Assembly: GCF_964204645.1 (NCBI RefSeq)
Contig: NC_134028.1
Span: 8,473,001 to 8,537,000, forward strand
DNA: 64,000 bases
From: Tubulanus polymorphus
Lineage: Eukaryota; Nemertea; Palaeonemertea; Tubulaniformes; Tubulanidae
Direction: 5' to 3'
The notes beneath the pieces are model-generated. The model saw only the letters and a list, made by a program, of their open reading frames with translations, did not search any database and was not told the origin of the DNA. Below are positions 47,800 to 56,047 of this stretch, one piece after another (the stretch's first letter is position 1; each line of letters starts with the position of its first letter). The position numbers were made by a program, and so were the translations under genes.

Positions 47800-49602
47800 A
47801 TGGGGGAGAATGAACACCAGCCAGAAAACAATAATGTCAATAAAAATCAATATTATTGCCAATATTGTAAAAAATACATCGATACATCTCATAAAACACG
47901 ACATGAAAAAACTGCAAATCATATAAAAAATGTAATAGATTTTGAAACTCCAGAAAATTCTAATGAAAGAAAAGAACGATTAGAAAATATGAATGTGGAT
48001 GAAATAAAATGTGAAGTTTGTAACGAATTTATAGTAAAAAGGAATTATAATAGACATCTCGAATCACAAAAACATTATAAAAATTTAAATAAAAATGTTT
48101 TAGGATTAGAATATTTTGATAATAAACCTCAACAAGTAAAAGAATCAACTTCAAAAACAAAATCTATTTCAAATAAACCTTACATGGAAAATGTTAGAAA
48201 TTATATTGATTCACTAGAAATAAAAGATACAATTGAAATCTTAGAAACATTACATAGTAAAATTGGTCCTGCAGCTATTATATTTAGATTTTTTAAAGGT
48301 ACAACAATAGAAGATTATAGTAAATTTAATGAAATAATAGAAAAAATACTAGATTTGATAACAGATGTTGAATATCCAAAAATTAGTATCTCTGGGAAAG
48401 TAAGTTTTATAAAGTCAGAAGAAAAAATGAATTATAATATTCAAACACTCTCTGAAGAAATAATTTCAAAAACACAAATAAAAGAGAAGTTAGAAAAAAT
48501 ATTAAATGAATTTAAACGTCATATTGAAGAAAGATATTTTGAGGGTTCTGGCTTAACATTGAATGAAATTATATATTTAGATTTAAATGTTTATAATACA
48601 AAAAGGAATAAAACATCAAAAAGTAATAAAATGTTTAAAAATGATTCAAACTTTACAACAGAAAAGGATATTAAAGCATCATCTTATATTAAATTACCAT
48701 TTATAACAAAAGCAGTAATAAATATTCAAAATGAAGATAATAAATGTTTTCTATGGTCAATTATTAGTTGCTTACATCCAACACAGGAAAATGTTTGTAG
48801 AATAACAGATTATCGGAAATATGAAACATTATATAAAATTGATCAATATCCAGTAACTATAAAAATGATTCCTAAAATAGAAAAAGTTAATAATTTAAAA
48901 ATAAATGTATTCGAATTAATGCAATTACCAAAAACAAAAGGTGAAAATATTAAAGATTATACATTGGAAGCTTTATATTTAACAGAATATTATGATGATG
49001 AAAATGCTATAGATTTGTTATATTATAAAAAAGATGAAAATGAACATTATATGTGGTTAAAACAAATTGATTTATTCTTTAGAACAACAGAAAGTGATCA
49101 TCATCGTAAAATTTATCTATGTAGAAAATGTTTGTCTAAATTTATGACTGAGAATACATTATTAAAACATAAAGAATTATGTGATAATAAAGATTTTTGT
49201 AAATTAATAATGCCAACAGAAAAAGATTATAAATTGAAATTTACTAATCATAAATTTAAAAATATTATTCCATTTGTAATTTATGGGGATTTTGAATCGT
49301 TGAATAAAGAATTAACTGATCAAGATAGAAAAGAAATATATAACAAAAAGCAATTATTAAAATCAATGGATAAAGGAAATGAATTAAATGAAGACACAAT
49401 ACAAGACCCGCCAATTATAAATACAATTAAAAAAGTTCATCAAAGAGCTGCTGCTTATGGAATTTACATCAAATCAAATTATCCCGAATTATATGAAAGT
49501 CAATATATTTCTTTTAGAGGTGAAAATGTAGTTAATGATTTTTGTGATAAAATGATTGAATTAGAAAGTGATTTTACAAAATTATTAAACAAAAATAAAT
49601 GA
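47800..49602 (+). CDS. polB: DNA polymerase B, N-terminal part (ends at in-frame TGA)
   Basis: 600 codons forming the amino-terminal third of a Polinton-type protein-primed DNA polymerase, which replicates the element. Two C2H2 fingers come first (Cys20, Cys23, His35, His41; Cys71, Cys74, His86, His92). Next is the family's conserved NKCFLWSI...LHP block (around residue 315), then HYMWLK and a third finger (about 438-463). Around residue 495 is the Exo I motif YGDFES of the 3'-5' exonuclease. The frame is closed by a TGA at 49600-49602 just before a segment that is continuous in related polymerases; the same frame reopens two codons later. So this is a broken gene, unless the halves are expressed separately or the stop is read through. 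Confidence 0.85.
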   Translation: MGENEHQPENNNVNKNQYYCQYCKKYIDTSHKTRHEKTANHIKNVIDFETPENSNERKERLENMNVDEIKCEVCNEFIVKRNYNRHLESQKHYKNLNKNVLGLEYFDNKPQQVKESTSKTKSISNKPYMENVRNYIDSLEIKDTIEILETLHSKIGPAAIIFRFFKGTTIEDYSKFNEIIEKILDLITDVEYPKISISGKVSFIKSEEKMNYNIQTLSEEIISKTQIKEKLEKILNEFKRHIEERYFEGSGLTLNEIIYLDLNVYNTKRNKTSKSNKMFKNDSNFTTEKDIKASSYIKLPFITKAVINIQNEDNKCFLWSIISCLHPTQENVCRITDYRKYETLYKIDQYPVTIKMIPKIEKVNNLKINVFELMQLPKTKGENIKDYTLEALYLTEYYDDENAIDLLYYKKDENEHYMWLKQIDLFFRTTESDHHRKIYLCRKCLSKFMTENTLLKHKELCDNKDFCKLIMPTEKDYKLKFTNHKFKNIIPFVIYGDFESLNKELTDQDRKEIYNKKQLLKSMDKGNELNEDTIQDPPIINTIKKVHQRAAAYGIYIKSNYPELYESQYISFRGENVVNDFCDKMIELESDFTKLLNKNK

Positions 49603-49608
49603 ATAGTT

Positions 49609-51675
49609 ATGACAAAAGAAGATGAAATTGATTTTAATTATGCAACTCATTGTTGTTATTGTGAAAAACGTTTTTATTCATTTGATAAAAGAGTTAGAGA
49701 TCATGATCATTTGAATTCAAAATATCGTGGAGCTGCTCATGAAGATTGCAATTTACAAGCTAAAAAAGTAAATTTCGTACCAATATTATTTCATAATTTA
49801 TCAGGATATGATACCCATCTATTTATAAAACAATTATCGGGAAAATTGGGAGCAATTAATCAAGAAATAGAAGAATATAATGCTATGAATGAAGCAAATG
49901 TAAGAAAATATGATTTTAAACTATTAGCTAAAACATCTGAAAATTATATTTCATTTCAATTTGGTTGCATTAGATTTTTAGATTCTTATAGATTTCTTGC
50001 AAGTTCATTAGATAATTTATCAAAAAGTTTAGTTGATAATGATTTTGTTATAACTCGATATTATTATCCAAATGAACAAGATTTTAAATTATTGAGATAT
50101 AAAGGTGCAATTCCTTATTCATTTTATAAAACACATGATGATTTTAATGTAACAGAATTATTAAAAGATCAATTTTATGATCAATTAAAAGAGGAGTATG
50201 TGAAAGACGAAGTTTTTAATAGAACATTAAATATTTGGAACCATTTTAATATGAAAAATCATGGTGAATTAGTTGATTTATATTTAAAATCAGATGTTAT
50301 GATATTGGCAGATATATTTGAAAAGTTTAGAGAAGTTAATCTAAACCATTTTAATGTTGACCCTTGTTATTGTTATTCAAGTCCTGGTTTAACCTGGCAA
50401 TGTGGTTTAAAATATACAAATGTAGAATTAGATTTATTAAAAGAACCAGATATGGTTTTATTATTTGAAAAATCAATTAGAGGTGGAATTAGTGGTGTTA
50501 TGGGAGATAGGTATTTTAAAGCAAATGATGAATATAAATTATTATATATTGACGCTAATAATTTATATGGTTGGGCAATGATGCAACCTCAACCATATAA
50601 AAATTTTATATTAACAGAAGTTGAAAATGATGATAAAACTGATTGGGAAAGCGCAATTACGAGTTTAAAAGATGAAGCGCCAATTGGTTATTTCTTCGTT
50701 GTAGATTTGGAATATCCCGAAAATATAAAGTTTAAAACAAGAAACTTGCCATATTGCCCAGAACATTTAACCGTAGATGATAGTTATTTAAGTGAATACC
50801 AGAAGAAAGTAAAACCGAAAGATCATGTTTTTACGGAAAAATTAATACTTACTCAAAATAATAAATACAATTATATTGTTCATTATAGAATGTTAAAATT
50901 TTATCTAAAACAAGGAATGAAATTAAAGAAAGTACATAGATATATTGAATTTAATCAATCGAAGTGGTTAGAAAAATATATAGATTTCAATACTCAACAG
51001 AGAACCATATCAAAAACAGATTTTGAAAAAGATTTCTTCAAATTAATGAATAATAGTTTTTATGGTAAAACATGTGAAAATATTAGAAATAGAAATGATA
51101 TTGAATTAGTAAATAATTCTGAAAGATTAAGACATTTACAATCAAGTCCTAGACATTTAGGAAATAAAAGATTTGAAGATTATTTAACAGCAGTTAAATT
51201 AAAAAGAACATCAATGAAATTTAATAAACCTATATTTATTGGTTCGACTGTTTTAGAAGTATCAAAATTATTAATGTATGATTTTTATTATAATGTTTTA
51301 CAACCACTTTTTGGAGAAAAACATATAGAAATATTATATTTTGATTCTGTAACAGCTGACACCCCAATATTATTAAAATACAATAACCAAATATTGGTAA
51401 GAAGAATTTCAGAAATAATTTCAAAACAAAATGAATGTTATATTTCATATGGTGAAAAAGAATTAATGCAAATAAATGGATTAATGGATGTTTGGACAAG
51501 AAATGGATGGAAAAAATTAAAGAATATTATTAGACATAAAACAAATAAGAAAATCTATAGAGTTAGAACTAAATTAGGATTTGTAGATGTAACAGAAGAC
51601 CATAGTTTAATTAAACGAAATGGTGATGAAATAAAACCAACTGATATAAAAATTGGAGATGAAATTATTACATAA
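49609..51675 (+). CDS. polB: DNA polymerase B, central part, running into the intein
   Basis: This is in the same frame as the preceding part. It begins with a zinc/endonuclease-VII-like module (CCYC...VRDHDH...YRGAAHEDC), followed by the Exo II block NLSGYDTHLFIKQL. Further motifs are PGLTWQ, Pol A at about residue 311 (LYIDANNLYGWAM) and Pol B at about 480 (KLMNNSFYGKT). At 51346 the Pol C motif is interrupted directly after its first aspartate by an intein, whose N-terminal splicing domain fills the rest of this frame. The frame stops at 51675, inside the intein; the downstream part continues in another frame (+1 relative to this one). ATG 49609 would be the first start after the TGA. Confidence 0.85.
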   Translation: MTKEDEIDFNYATHCCYCEKRFYSFDKRVRDHDHLNSKYRGAAHEDCNLQAKKVNFVPILFHNLSGYDTHLFIKQLSGKLGAINQEIEEYNAMNEANVRKYDFKLLAKTSENYISFQFGCIRFLDSYRFLASSLDNLSKSLVDNDFVITRYYYPNEQDFKLLRYKGAIPYSFYKTHDDFNVTELLKDQFYDQLKEEYVKDEVFNRTLNIWNHFNMKNHGELVDLYLKSDVMILADIFEKFREVNLNHFNVDPCYCYSSPGLTWQCGLKYTNVELDLLKEPDMVLLFEKSIRGGISGVMGDRYFKANDEYKLLYIDANNLYGWAMMQPQPYKNFILTEVENDDKTDWESAITSLKDEAPIGYFFVVDLEYPENIKFKTRNLPYCPEHLTVDDSYLSEYQKKVKPKDHVFTEKLILTQNNKYNYIVHYRMLKFYLKQGMKLKKVHRYIEFNQSKWLEKYIDFNTQQRTISKTDFEKDFFKLMNNSFYGKTCENIRNRNDIELVNNSERLRHLQSSPRHLGNKRFEDYLTAVKLKRTSMKFNKPIFIGSTVLEVSKLLMYDFYYNVLQPLFGEKHIEILYFDSVTADTPILLKYNNQILVRRISEIISKQNECYISYGEKELMQINGLMDVWTRNGWKKLKNIIRHKTNKKIYRVRTKLGFVDVTEDHSLIKRNGDEIKPTDIKIGDEIIT

Positions 51676-52411
51676 AAGATTTTACCCAAGAATGAATCAT
51701 ATGTCATTTGATGAAATAATTGATAATATTTATAATATAGAACCTGAAACATTGGAAGAAAAAGAATATTTTATCAAAGGATTTTTCATGGGTGATGGTT
51801 CAGCAGGTGTGTATAAATATGTTAATCGCAATAAATATTGTTGGTATTTATGCAATCAAGATTTGAAATTATTAGAAAGAATAAAGAAATTTTGCGAAGA
51901 AGTTTATTCACATAAAACATTTAGAATCATGGACCATATGAAATCATCCGCGGTTTATAGAATATTTGTAAATAATCCTAAAGATTTTGCTACAAAATAT
52001 AATGATGAATTCTATATTCATGCAATAGTGAAAAGTAATACTTCAACTAAAGAAAAGATAGTTCCAGATTATGTATTAAATGCAAAAAATAATTTAAGAA
52101 AATGGTTCTTCATTGGATTCTATGCTGCAGATGGTTCAAAAAGTTTCAAAAACCACAAAACAATATCCTTTGCTCAAAAAGGAAAAGTTGCTATATCAGG
52201 ATTAAATATATTATGCAGTTCATTAGGATTTAATATGAATATAGAATTAATTAAATCTAAACCAAATTGTTTTAATTTAAGGCATGTAGAAAAAGAATTA
52301 ACAGAAGAAGTTAAAGATTTATTTGAAATATATAACCCAACTGACTATGTTTATGATTTATCAACAGATGACGGAACATTCAATTCTGGGTTCCCATTAA
52401 TCCAAAAAAAT
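51346..52411 (+). other. Intein with LAGLIDADG endonuclease in the Pol C site, frameshifted
   Basis: The insertion begins with a Ser (SVTADTPILL, intein block A), has block B GFVDVTEDHSLI with the TxxH pair, then two LAGLIDADG motifs (FIKGFFMGDGS at about 51770 and FFIGFYAADGS at about 52110), block F VYDLSTDDGTF, and ends in Asn followed by extein Thr. The site, between the first Asp and the Thr of the Pol C DTDS, is the known pol-c intein site of archaeal and giant-virus polymerases. The penultimate residue is Lys where His is usual, which may slow Asn cyclisation. The length of 1066 nt is not a multiple of three because of a one-base frameshift near 51640-51710, between the splicing and endonuclease parts. 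Confidence 0.85.
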
Positions 52412-52867
52412 ACTGACAGTTACATACTAAAAATCAAGACAAATGATATAACAAAAGACTTAAAAACATTAAAACATCATTTTGATTTTAGCAATTATCC
52501 CAAAGATCATGAACTATTTAGCAATGATAATAAAAAGATTCCTGGTAAATTTAAAGATGAATTAGGAGGTGATGAAATGATTGAATTTGTTGGGATAAGA
52601 AGTAAAATGTATTCATATAAAACTAAAGAACATGAAGCTAAAAAGTTAAAAGGAATAACAAAACATGTGGTTGATAAACATATAGAATTTCAAGATTATA
52701 TAAAGTGTTTATATAAATCAATTGTAATGAAACACAAAATGAATTGTTTAAGATCAGAAAATCATGAAATGTATATAAATGAAGTTGAAAAAACTAGTTT
52801 AAATCCATTTGATGATAAAAGGCATATTTTAGATGATGGTATAAAAACATTACCTTATGGCCATTAA
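51653..52867 (+). CDS. polB: DNA polymerase B, C-terminal part (intein endonuclease half plus extein)
   Basis: The open frame starts inside the intein (no true start; the first codon is TTG). It encodes both LAGLIDADG motifs, the intein C-terminus up to 52411, and then the last ~150 residues of the polymerase, beginning with the second half of Pol C (TDSYILKIKT). The end (DDKRHILDDGIKTLPYGH) is the standard C-terminus of Polinton polymerases. The stop codon overlaps the stop of the convergent gene by 3 nt. Coding potential is undamaged apart from the frame change. Confidence 0.85.
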   Translation: MEMKLLHKRFYPRMNHMSFDEIIDNIYNIEPETLEEKEYFIKGFFMGDGSAGVYKYVNRNKYCWYLCNQDLKLLERIKKFCEEVYSHKTFRIMDHMKSSAVYRIFVNNPKDFATKYNDEFYIHAIVKSNTSTKEKIVPDYVLNAKNNLRKWFFIGFYAADGSKSFKNHKTISFAQKGKVAISGLNILCSSLGFNMNIELIKSKPNCFNLRHVEKELTEEVKDLFEIYNPTDYVYDLSTDDGTFNSGFPLIQKNTDSYILKIKTNDITKDLKTLKHHFDFSNYPKDHELFSNDNKKIPGKFKDELGGDEMIEFVGIRSKMYSYKTKEHEAKKLKGITKHVVDKHIEFQDYIKCLYKSIVMKHKMNCLRSENHEMYINEVEKTSLNPFDDKRHILDDGIKTLPYGH

Positions 52868-54165
52868 AACATAAAATCAATATCATCAAACTCGAAATCA
52901 CTATTGGCTTCTTCATTTTCATTTAATTGTTCAGGTTCTTCTTCAATTCCATTTTTCTCATTTAAATAAATTTCTATCTTGTTCCACATTTCATCTCGCT
53001 CTCTTTGTTTCTTTTTGTTTGTTAATTCATCAAATGGAATTATAATATCTAGGTTTAAATAATTTACAATCTTATTTAAAAAGAATTCATAATTTATTGA
53101 ATCTGTTATTCTATTTTCCAAATGATACATTAATATTTGTTTAAATATTTTTTTTATATTTTCCATATCTTCTTCTGTTAATTTAGGTTTTTCATAATAA
53201 TCGTTAAATAATAAATATAAATACATTTTCTTTTGTTTTGTGTTAAATGTTGACGGAATAATTGTTTTTATAATATCTTTTTTAGTTATTTCACCATTTT
53301 TATTTTCTATTATTTTCATTTTTTCAAGCCATTGCATATATTCTGGTGTATGATCTTCTATAGAAAATATTTTAAAAATTTCATCTAGATAATTTAATTT
53401 TGGTTCTATGAGAAAATCTCTAGTTTTTTCTTCACCCCATAAATTCTTTTGCCATCCACATTCAACACAAAATAACACAGCACCTTCTTGTCTTAAGGTC
53501 GCATAACTACATTGTGGGCATTTTCGTTTATAATTTATTGGTAATAGATCTTCATTAAGCTCTTGGTATTTTCTTACGTTTTCTTTATGTTTTATTGTTC
53601 TATTATGTAGATTTGAATTACTTGTTGTAATAATCAATTTACAATATTTACAATAATATGTTTTTCTTGTTAATTCATTATATTGTTTTTCTAACTTTTC
53701 AACTGTTTCTTTATTATCTGGTAACGTTTTCTCATATTTTATTTTTTCTAATAAATTATTTTTTCTTTCATTGAATTCAGTTTCAAATTTATTAGAAATT
53801 TTATCTATATGTGCTTTACGAAATTGATGATTCTCCCAATCTTCTATATTTTCAGGGTTATATTTTATTCGACAAGGCTCACAGAAATGATCTTTTATAT
53901 TATCCTTATCATAGAATAAGAAAGGTCTTTTCCAAATAACTTCAGGTTCAACTTCGGCAGATTTACTATCAACATTAGCCGTTGCGCCATTAATTCTACA
54001 CTTCTCTGAATGTTTTTTAACATAATTTCTTGAGAATAATTTATTACATTTTGGACAGTTTATTTTAGGGGGTTTATAATTTTCATCATGTTTTTTCATA
54101 TGTCGAGCCTTATTACTTTTTCTTAGAAGTTCACCACAAATTTCGCATGCTATCTTCTCTTCCAT
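52864..54165 (-). CDS. Zinc-finger protein with VLTF3-like late transcription factor region
   Basis: A 433-residue protein, the only one on the minus strand, convergent with polB and divergent from the penton gene. N-terminal fingers: Cys7/Cys10/His22/His26, Cys37/Cys40/His52/Cys56, Cys95/Cys98/His113/His119 and Cys172/Cys175/His187/His193. A zinc ribbon (Cys216, Cys219, Cys233, Cys236, with CVECGW) follows. The all-helical C-terminus contains INYEFFLNKIVNYL (357-370), a hydrophobic IIIPFDEL and then RDEMWNKI (390-397). Ribbon plus this helix pattern, ending in a charged stretch with a D-x-x-W motif, resembles the poxvirus/NCLDV late transcription factor VLTF3 family (Pfam Pox_VLTF3). That is my inference from pattern, not from a search. 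The tail is acidic (FEFDDIDF), as in activators. It may be a DNA-binding regulator of the promoter motif described here. Confidence 0.6.
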   Translation of the reverse strand: MEEKIACEICGELLRKSNKARHMKKHDENYKPPKINCPKCNKLFSRNYVKKHSEKCRINGATANVDSKSAEVEPEVIWKRPFLFYDKDNIKDHFCEPCRIKYNPENIEDWENHQFRKAHIDKISNKFETEFNERKNNLLEKIKYEKTLPDNKETVEKLEKQYNELTRKTYYCKYCKLIITTSNSNLHNRTIKHKENVRKYQELNEDLLPINYKRKCPQCSYATLRQEGAVLFCVECGWQKNLWGEEKTRDFLIEPKLNYLDEIFKIFSIEDHTPEYMQWLEKMKIIENKNGEITKKDIIKTIIPSTFNTKQKKMYLYLLFNDYYEKPKLTEEDMENIKKIFKQILMYHLENRITDSINYEFFLNKIVNYLNLDIIIPFDELTNKKKQRERDEMWNKIEIYLNEKNGIEEEPEQLNENEEANSDFEFDDIDFMF

Positions 54166-54184
54166 TTATTAAGGAAAAATTTTA
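54166..54184 (-). promoter_or_regulatory. Promoter motif of the VLTF3-like gene
   Basis: On the minus strand: TAAAATTTTTCC, then TTAATAA directly before the ATG at 54165, 19 nt from motif start to ATG. The TTTTTCCTTA part is shared with the polymerase promoter, hinting that these two genes form one expression class. Confidence 0.5.
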
Positions 54185-54211
54185 TTAAAATTAATTTTTA
54201 GTGATGAGCGG

Positions 54212-54233
54212 TAATTTTTTTATGTTATAAATA
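54212..54233 (+). promoter_or_regulatory. Late-type promoter motif, minor capsid gene
   Basis: TAAT plus T-run starts at 54212; TAAAT starts 16 nt later, as in the other genes, but the ATG is 3 nt further downstream. This separates the TAAAT element from the start codon. Confidence 0.6.
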
Positions 54234-54986
54234 ATGGTAGAATTAAAAGAATACAGAATATTTGTAGATTCTAGAAGACTTACAAATTATAAATCTCATA
54301 ATTTATTAATACAATTAGATAGAGAATTTAAGAATTGCGTTGATTTAAAATTAGTAAATATTAGTTTATGTAATTCTTTTTACAATGTAACGGATAAAAG
54401 TCTTGAACATTTAATTTTTTCAATCTTTTATAAAAAAAGGAATAAATGGTTTTTTATATATTTAAAACCAGGATTATATAATTTAAATACATTAGCACAA
54501 GAAATTAATAGAAAAGCTCGAGCTAAATTAGGAAGTGATTCTGGATTTAATATTAGAATTTTAAAAAGTGCTAGTTCTAATAAAATAAAGATTAGGTTAG
54601 ACGAACAATTTAAATTTACAGTAAGAAAACCTTTAGGTAAACTGTTAGGAATTGCCCCAGATATTGTTACAGCATACGCAGAAGGTAAATCAAACTTAAT
54701 ACCTTTTACACACTTTTATATTTATTGTAATTTAATCGATCCTACAAAAACATTCGAAGCAACTAAAGATATAACTTGTAATTCTGGTTTACTAAACATT
54801 TTACCATTGAAGAATGTTAAAGAATTTGGAACGCAAATAAATTATAATTTAACGGAATGTGATTTCAAACCTTGTATTCCTCAATTTAATAATTTTAAAT
54901 TAGAAATAAGAAATCATAATGGATACTTAATTGATTTGAATAACTTTCCTGTAATTTATGAATTAGTTATAAGATGTAAAGAGTAA
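54234..54986 (+). CDS. Minor capsid (penton-like) protein
   Basis: 250 residues with beta-rich character and the layout of Polinton/adintovirus penton proteins. It starts with a strand LKEYRIFVDS, then LKLVNISLCNSFYNV, the conserved LKPGLYNLNTLAQEINRKA helix, and FTVRKPLGKLLGIAP. A HFYIYCNLIDP strand is followed by SGLLNILPL and ends with LIDLNNFPVIYELVIRCK. The protein would form the capsid vertices, together with the major capsid protein encoded downstream. No transmembrane segment. The call rests on family memory of conserved blocks; a structure prediction should show a single jelly roll. The stop codon TAA is also the first three bases of the next promoter. Confidence 0.75.
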   Translation: MVELKEYRIFVDSRRLTNYKSHNLLIQLDREFKNCVDLKLVNISLCNSFYNVTDKSLEHLIFSIFYKKRNKWFFIYLKPGLYNLNTLAQEINRKARAKLGSDSGFNIRILKSASSNKIKIRLDEQFKFTVRKPLGKLLGIAPDIVTAYAEGKSNLIPFTHFYIYCNLIDPTKTFEATKDITCNSGLLNILPLKNVKEFGTQINYNLTECDFKPCIPQFNNFKLEIRNHNGYLIDLNNFPVIYELVIRCKE

Positions 54987-55002
54987 TTTTTCACCTATAT
55001 AA
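54984..55002 (+). promoter_or_regulatory. Late-type promoter motif, ORF 55003
   Basis: TAATTTTT starts at 54984, TATATAAATG ends at the start codon, and the spacing is 19 nt. The TAA at 54984-54986 doubles as the stop codon of the minor capsid gene. Confidence 0.55.
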
Positions 55003-55356
55003 ATGAATATAACTGTTGGACCGAGTATATGTTTTGGTTTTGATTTTAAACGTGAGAAAGAAATGAAATTTAATATGAATGATGTAATTACACATATCAA
55101 AAATATTGCATTTTCTAATGAAACAACATTTGAGTATGAAACAACAATAGATAAAGAAACTTTTAATGTAGAAAAGATTACTAATTTAATTAGAGAATCT
55201 TTAAGATTTTATGAATTAGATGAAGATTTTATAATCGATGATATCAAAAAAATAATAATTGAAATATATACAAATGAAACTAGTAATAAAATAAATGTTG
55301 AATTAATCATCACTAATTTAACTAAATATTTTGATGATAGTAATTTTTTTGATTAA
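55003..55356 (+). CDS. Hypothetical viral protein, acidic, 117 aa
   Basis: Not recognised. It is mostly helical by composition, acidic, with no membrane segment and no cysteine cluster (a single Cys10). The N-terminal MNITVGPSICFGFDF is more hydrophobic than the rest. It lies between the penton gene and the small membrane proteins, so a virion or assembly role is possible. Its last codons (NFFD and stop) are read from the T-run promoter of the next gene. Confidence 0.65.
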   Translation: MNITVGPSICFGFDFKREKEMKFNMNDVITHIKNIAFSNETTFEYETTIDKETFNVEKITNLIRESLRFYELDEDFIIDDIKKIIIEIYTNETSNKINVELIITNLTKYFDDSNFFD

Positions 55357-55359
55357 TAA
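55341..55359 (+). promoter_or_regulatory. Late-type promoter motif, ORF 55360
   Basis: TAATTTTTTT at 55341, TAATAAATG at the start codon, 19-nt spacing. The motif lies almost completely within the coding end of the upstream gene. Confidence 0.55.
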
Positions 55360-55581
55360 ATGAGTGATAATAAGTGGATAATAACTGGATTATATAATGG
55401 AGCATTACTATCAGTTGGAACTGTTGGTTATTCAATGGTATTAAAAAAAGTATTCAAAATGGGAAGTGTTAATGTTGATAGATTTGATATAAATGATATT
55501 CTAAAATTAACATTAGCAGTTACTTTATCTAATTTAACAATTGATTATTTGGAAAAACAAAAATATATTCCCCCCATATAA
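55360..55581 (+). CDS. Small conserved Polinton membrane protein, 73 aa
   Basis: Begins MSDNKWIITG, has a glycine-rich hydrophobic helix (about residues 8-28: YNGALLSVGTVGYSMVLKKV), a polar linker ending in FDINDI, and a second amphipathic helix LKLTLAVTLSNLTIDYL before a short tail. Small proteins of this layout are recurrent next to the capsid genes of Polintons and adintoviruses, where they are thought to be virion membrane components. No biochemical function is known. Confidence 0.65.
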   Translation: MSDNKWIITGLYNGALLSVGTVGYSMVLKKVFKMGSVNVDRFDINDILKLTLAVTLSNLTIDYLEKQKYIPPI

Positions 55582-55586
55582 ATGTA

Positions 55587-55605
55587 TAATTTTTTTGCTA
55601 AATAA
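55587..55605 (+). promoter_or_regulatory. Late-type promoter motif, ORF 55606
   Basis: TAATTTTTTT at 55587, AAATAAATG at the start codon, 19-nt spacing. A second ATATAAATG occurs just upstream (ATG at 55582) at the stop codon of the previous gene, opening a frame of only seven codons. Confidence 0.55.
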
Positions 55606-56028
55606 ATGGCTTCTGCAATTATAACTATTATAGGATCAGCAATCGTTAACGCTTTAGCATTTACTGGTGGTGGATATTTATTTAAACATATTGATAAAAA
55701 TAGTTCATTAGGAGAACAAAGAAGACATAACTTAGCGTTAGAGAAATATAATAAAGATGCAGAAGAATATAGAGAAAAGAGACAAAACTATATGGATTAC
55801 ATCAATAAAGAATTATATGATCAGAAGATTTCACATAGAGATTTTCAATCAGTCGATGATGCAATGAGTTTATATAACGCGGTAACAAATAAAGAAAAAT
55901 TACATCTTTACAAACCTAAATTATCAGATTATTATACCCCAAGTAAAGAACAACAGAAATATGAAATAATATGGATTTTAGGTGGAACAGTTATTGTTAT
56001 ATTTGTTGCTTATAAGTTTACTAATTAG
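55606..56028 (+). CDS. Conserved Polinton protein with terminal membrane helices, 140 aa
   Basis: An N-terminal helix rich in small residues (about 4-25: ITIIGSAIVNALAFTGGGYL) is followed by a charged stretch with RRHNLALEKYNKDAEEYREK and DYINKEL. Then come DFQSVDDAMSLY and the phrase LSDYYTPSKEQQK, with a C-terminal transmembrane helix (121-138). The RRHNLALEK ... LSDYY-PS pattern is one I recognise from hypothetical proteins of many animal Polintons and adintoviruses. The role is unknown; a virion membrane protein is likely. Followed by TAG and, one base later, the promoter of the next gene. Confidence 0.7.
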   Translation: MASAIITIIGSAIVNALAFTGGGYLFKHIDKNSSLGEQRRHNLALEKYNKDAEEYREKRQNYMDYINKELYDQKISHRDFQSVDDAMSLYNAVTNKEKLHLYKPKLSDYYTPSKEQQKYEIIWILGGTVIVIFVAYKFTN

Positions 56029-56047
56029 TAATTTTTTTTCTAAATAA
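56029..56047 (+). promoter_or_regulatory. Late-type promoter motif, ORF 56048
   Basis: TAATTTTTTTT at 56029, AAATAAATG at the start codon, 19-nt spacing; directly after the TAG stop of the upstream gene. Confidence 0.55.

Noticed and set aside
49600-49602. TGA read as selenocysteine or as a sense codon of a variant code
   Set aside because: There is no selenocysteine logic at this place, other element genes end in TAA or TAG or use TGA nowhere else in frame, and the residue position is not a conserved Cys. A nonsense change is more likely.
51640-51710. Programmed ribosomal frameshift in the polymerase/intein
   Set aside because: No convincing slippery heptamer or pause structure was visible, and the change lies in a variable intein linker. 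A mutation or sequence error is the simpler reading.
51236-51752. Minus-strand open frames opposite the intein
   Set aside because: Low-complexity shadows without promoter motif or family features.
55582-55605. Tiny ORF starting at a second ATATAAATG (ATG 55582)
   Set aside because: It is only seven codons long and overlaps the next promoter; its spacing to a T-run does not match the pattern.
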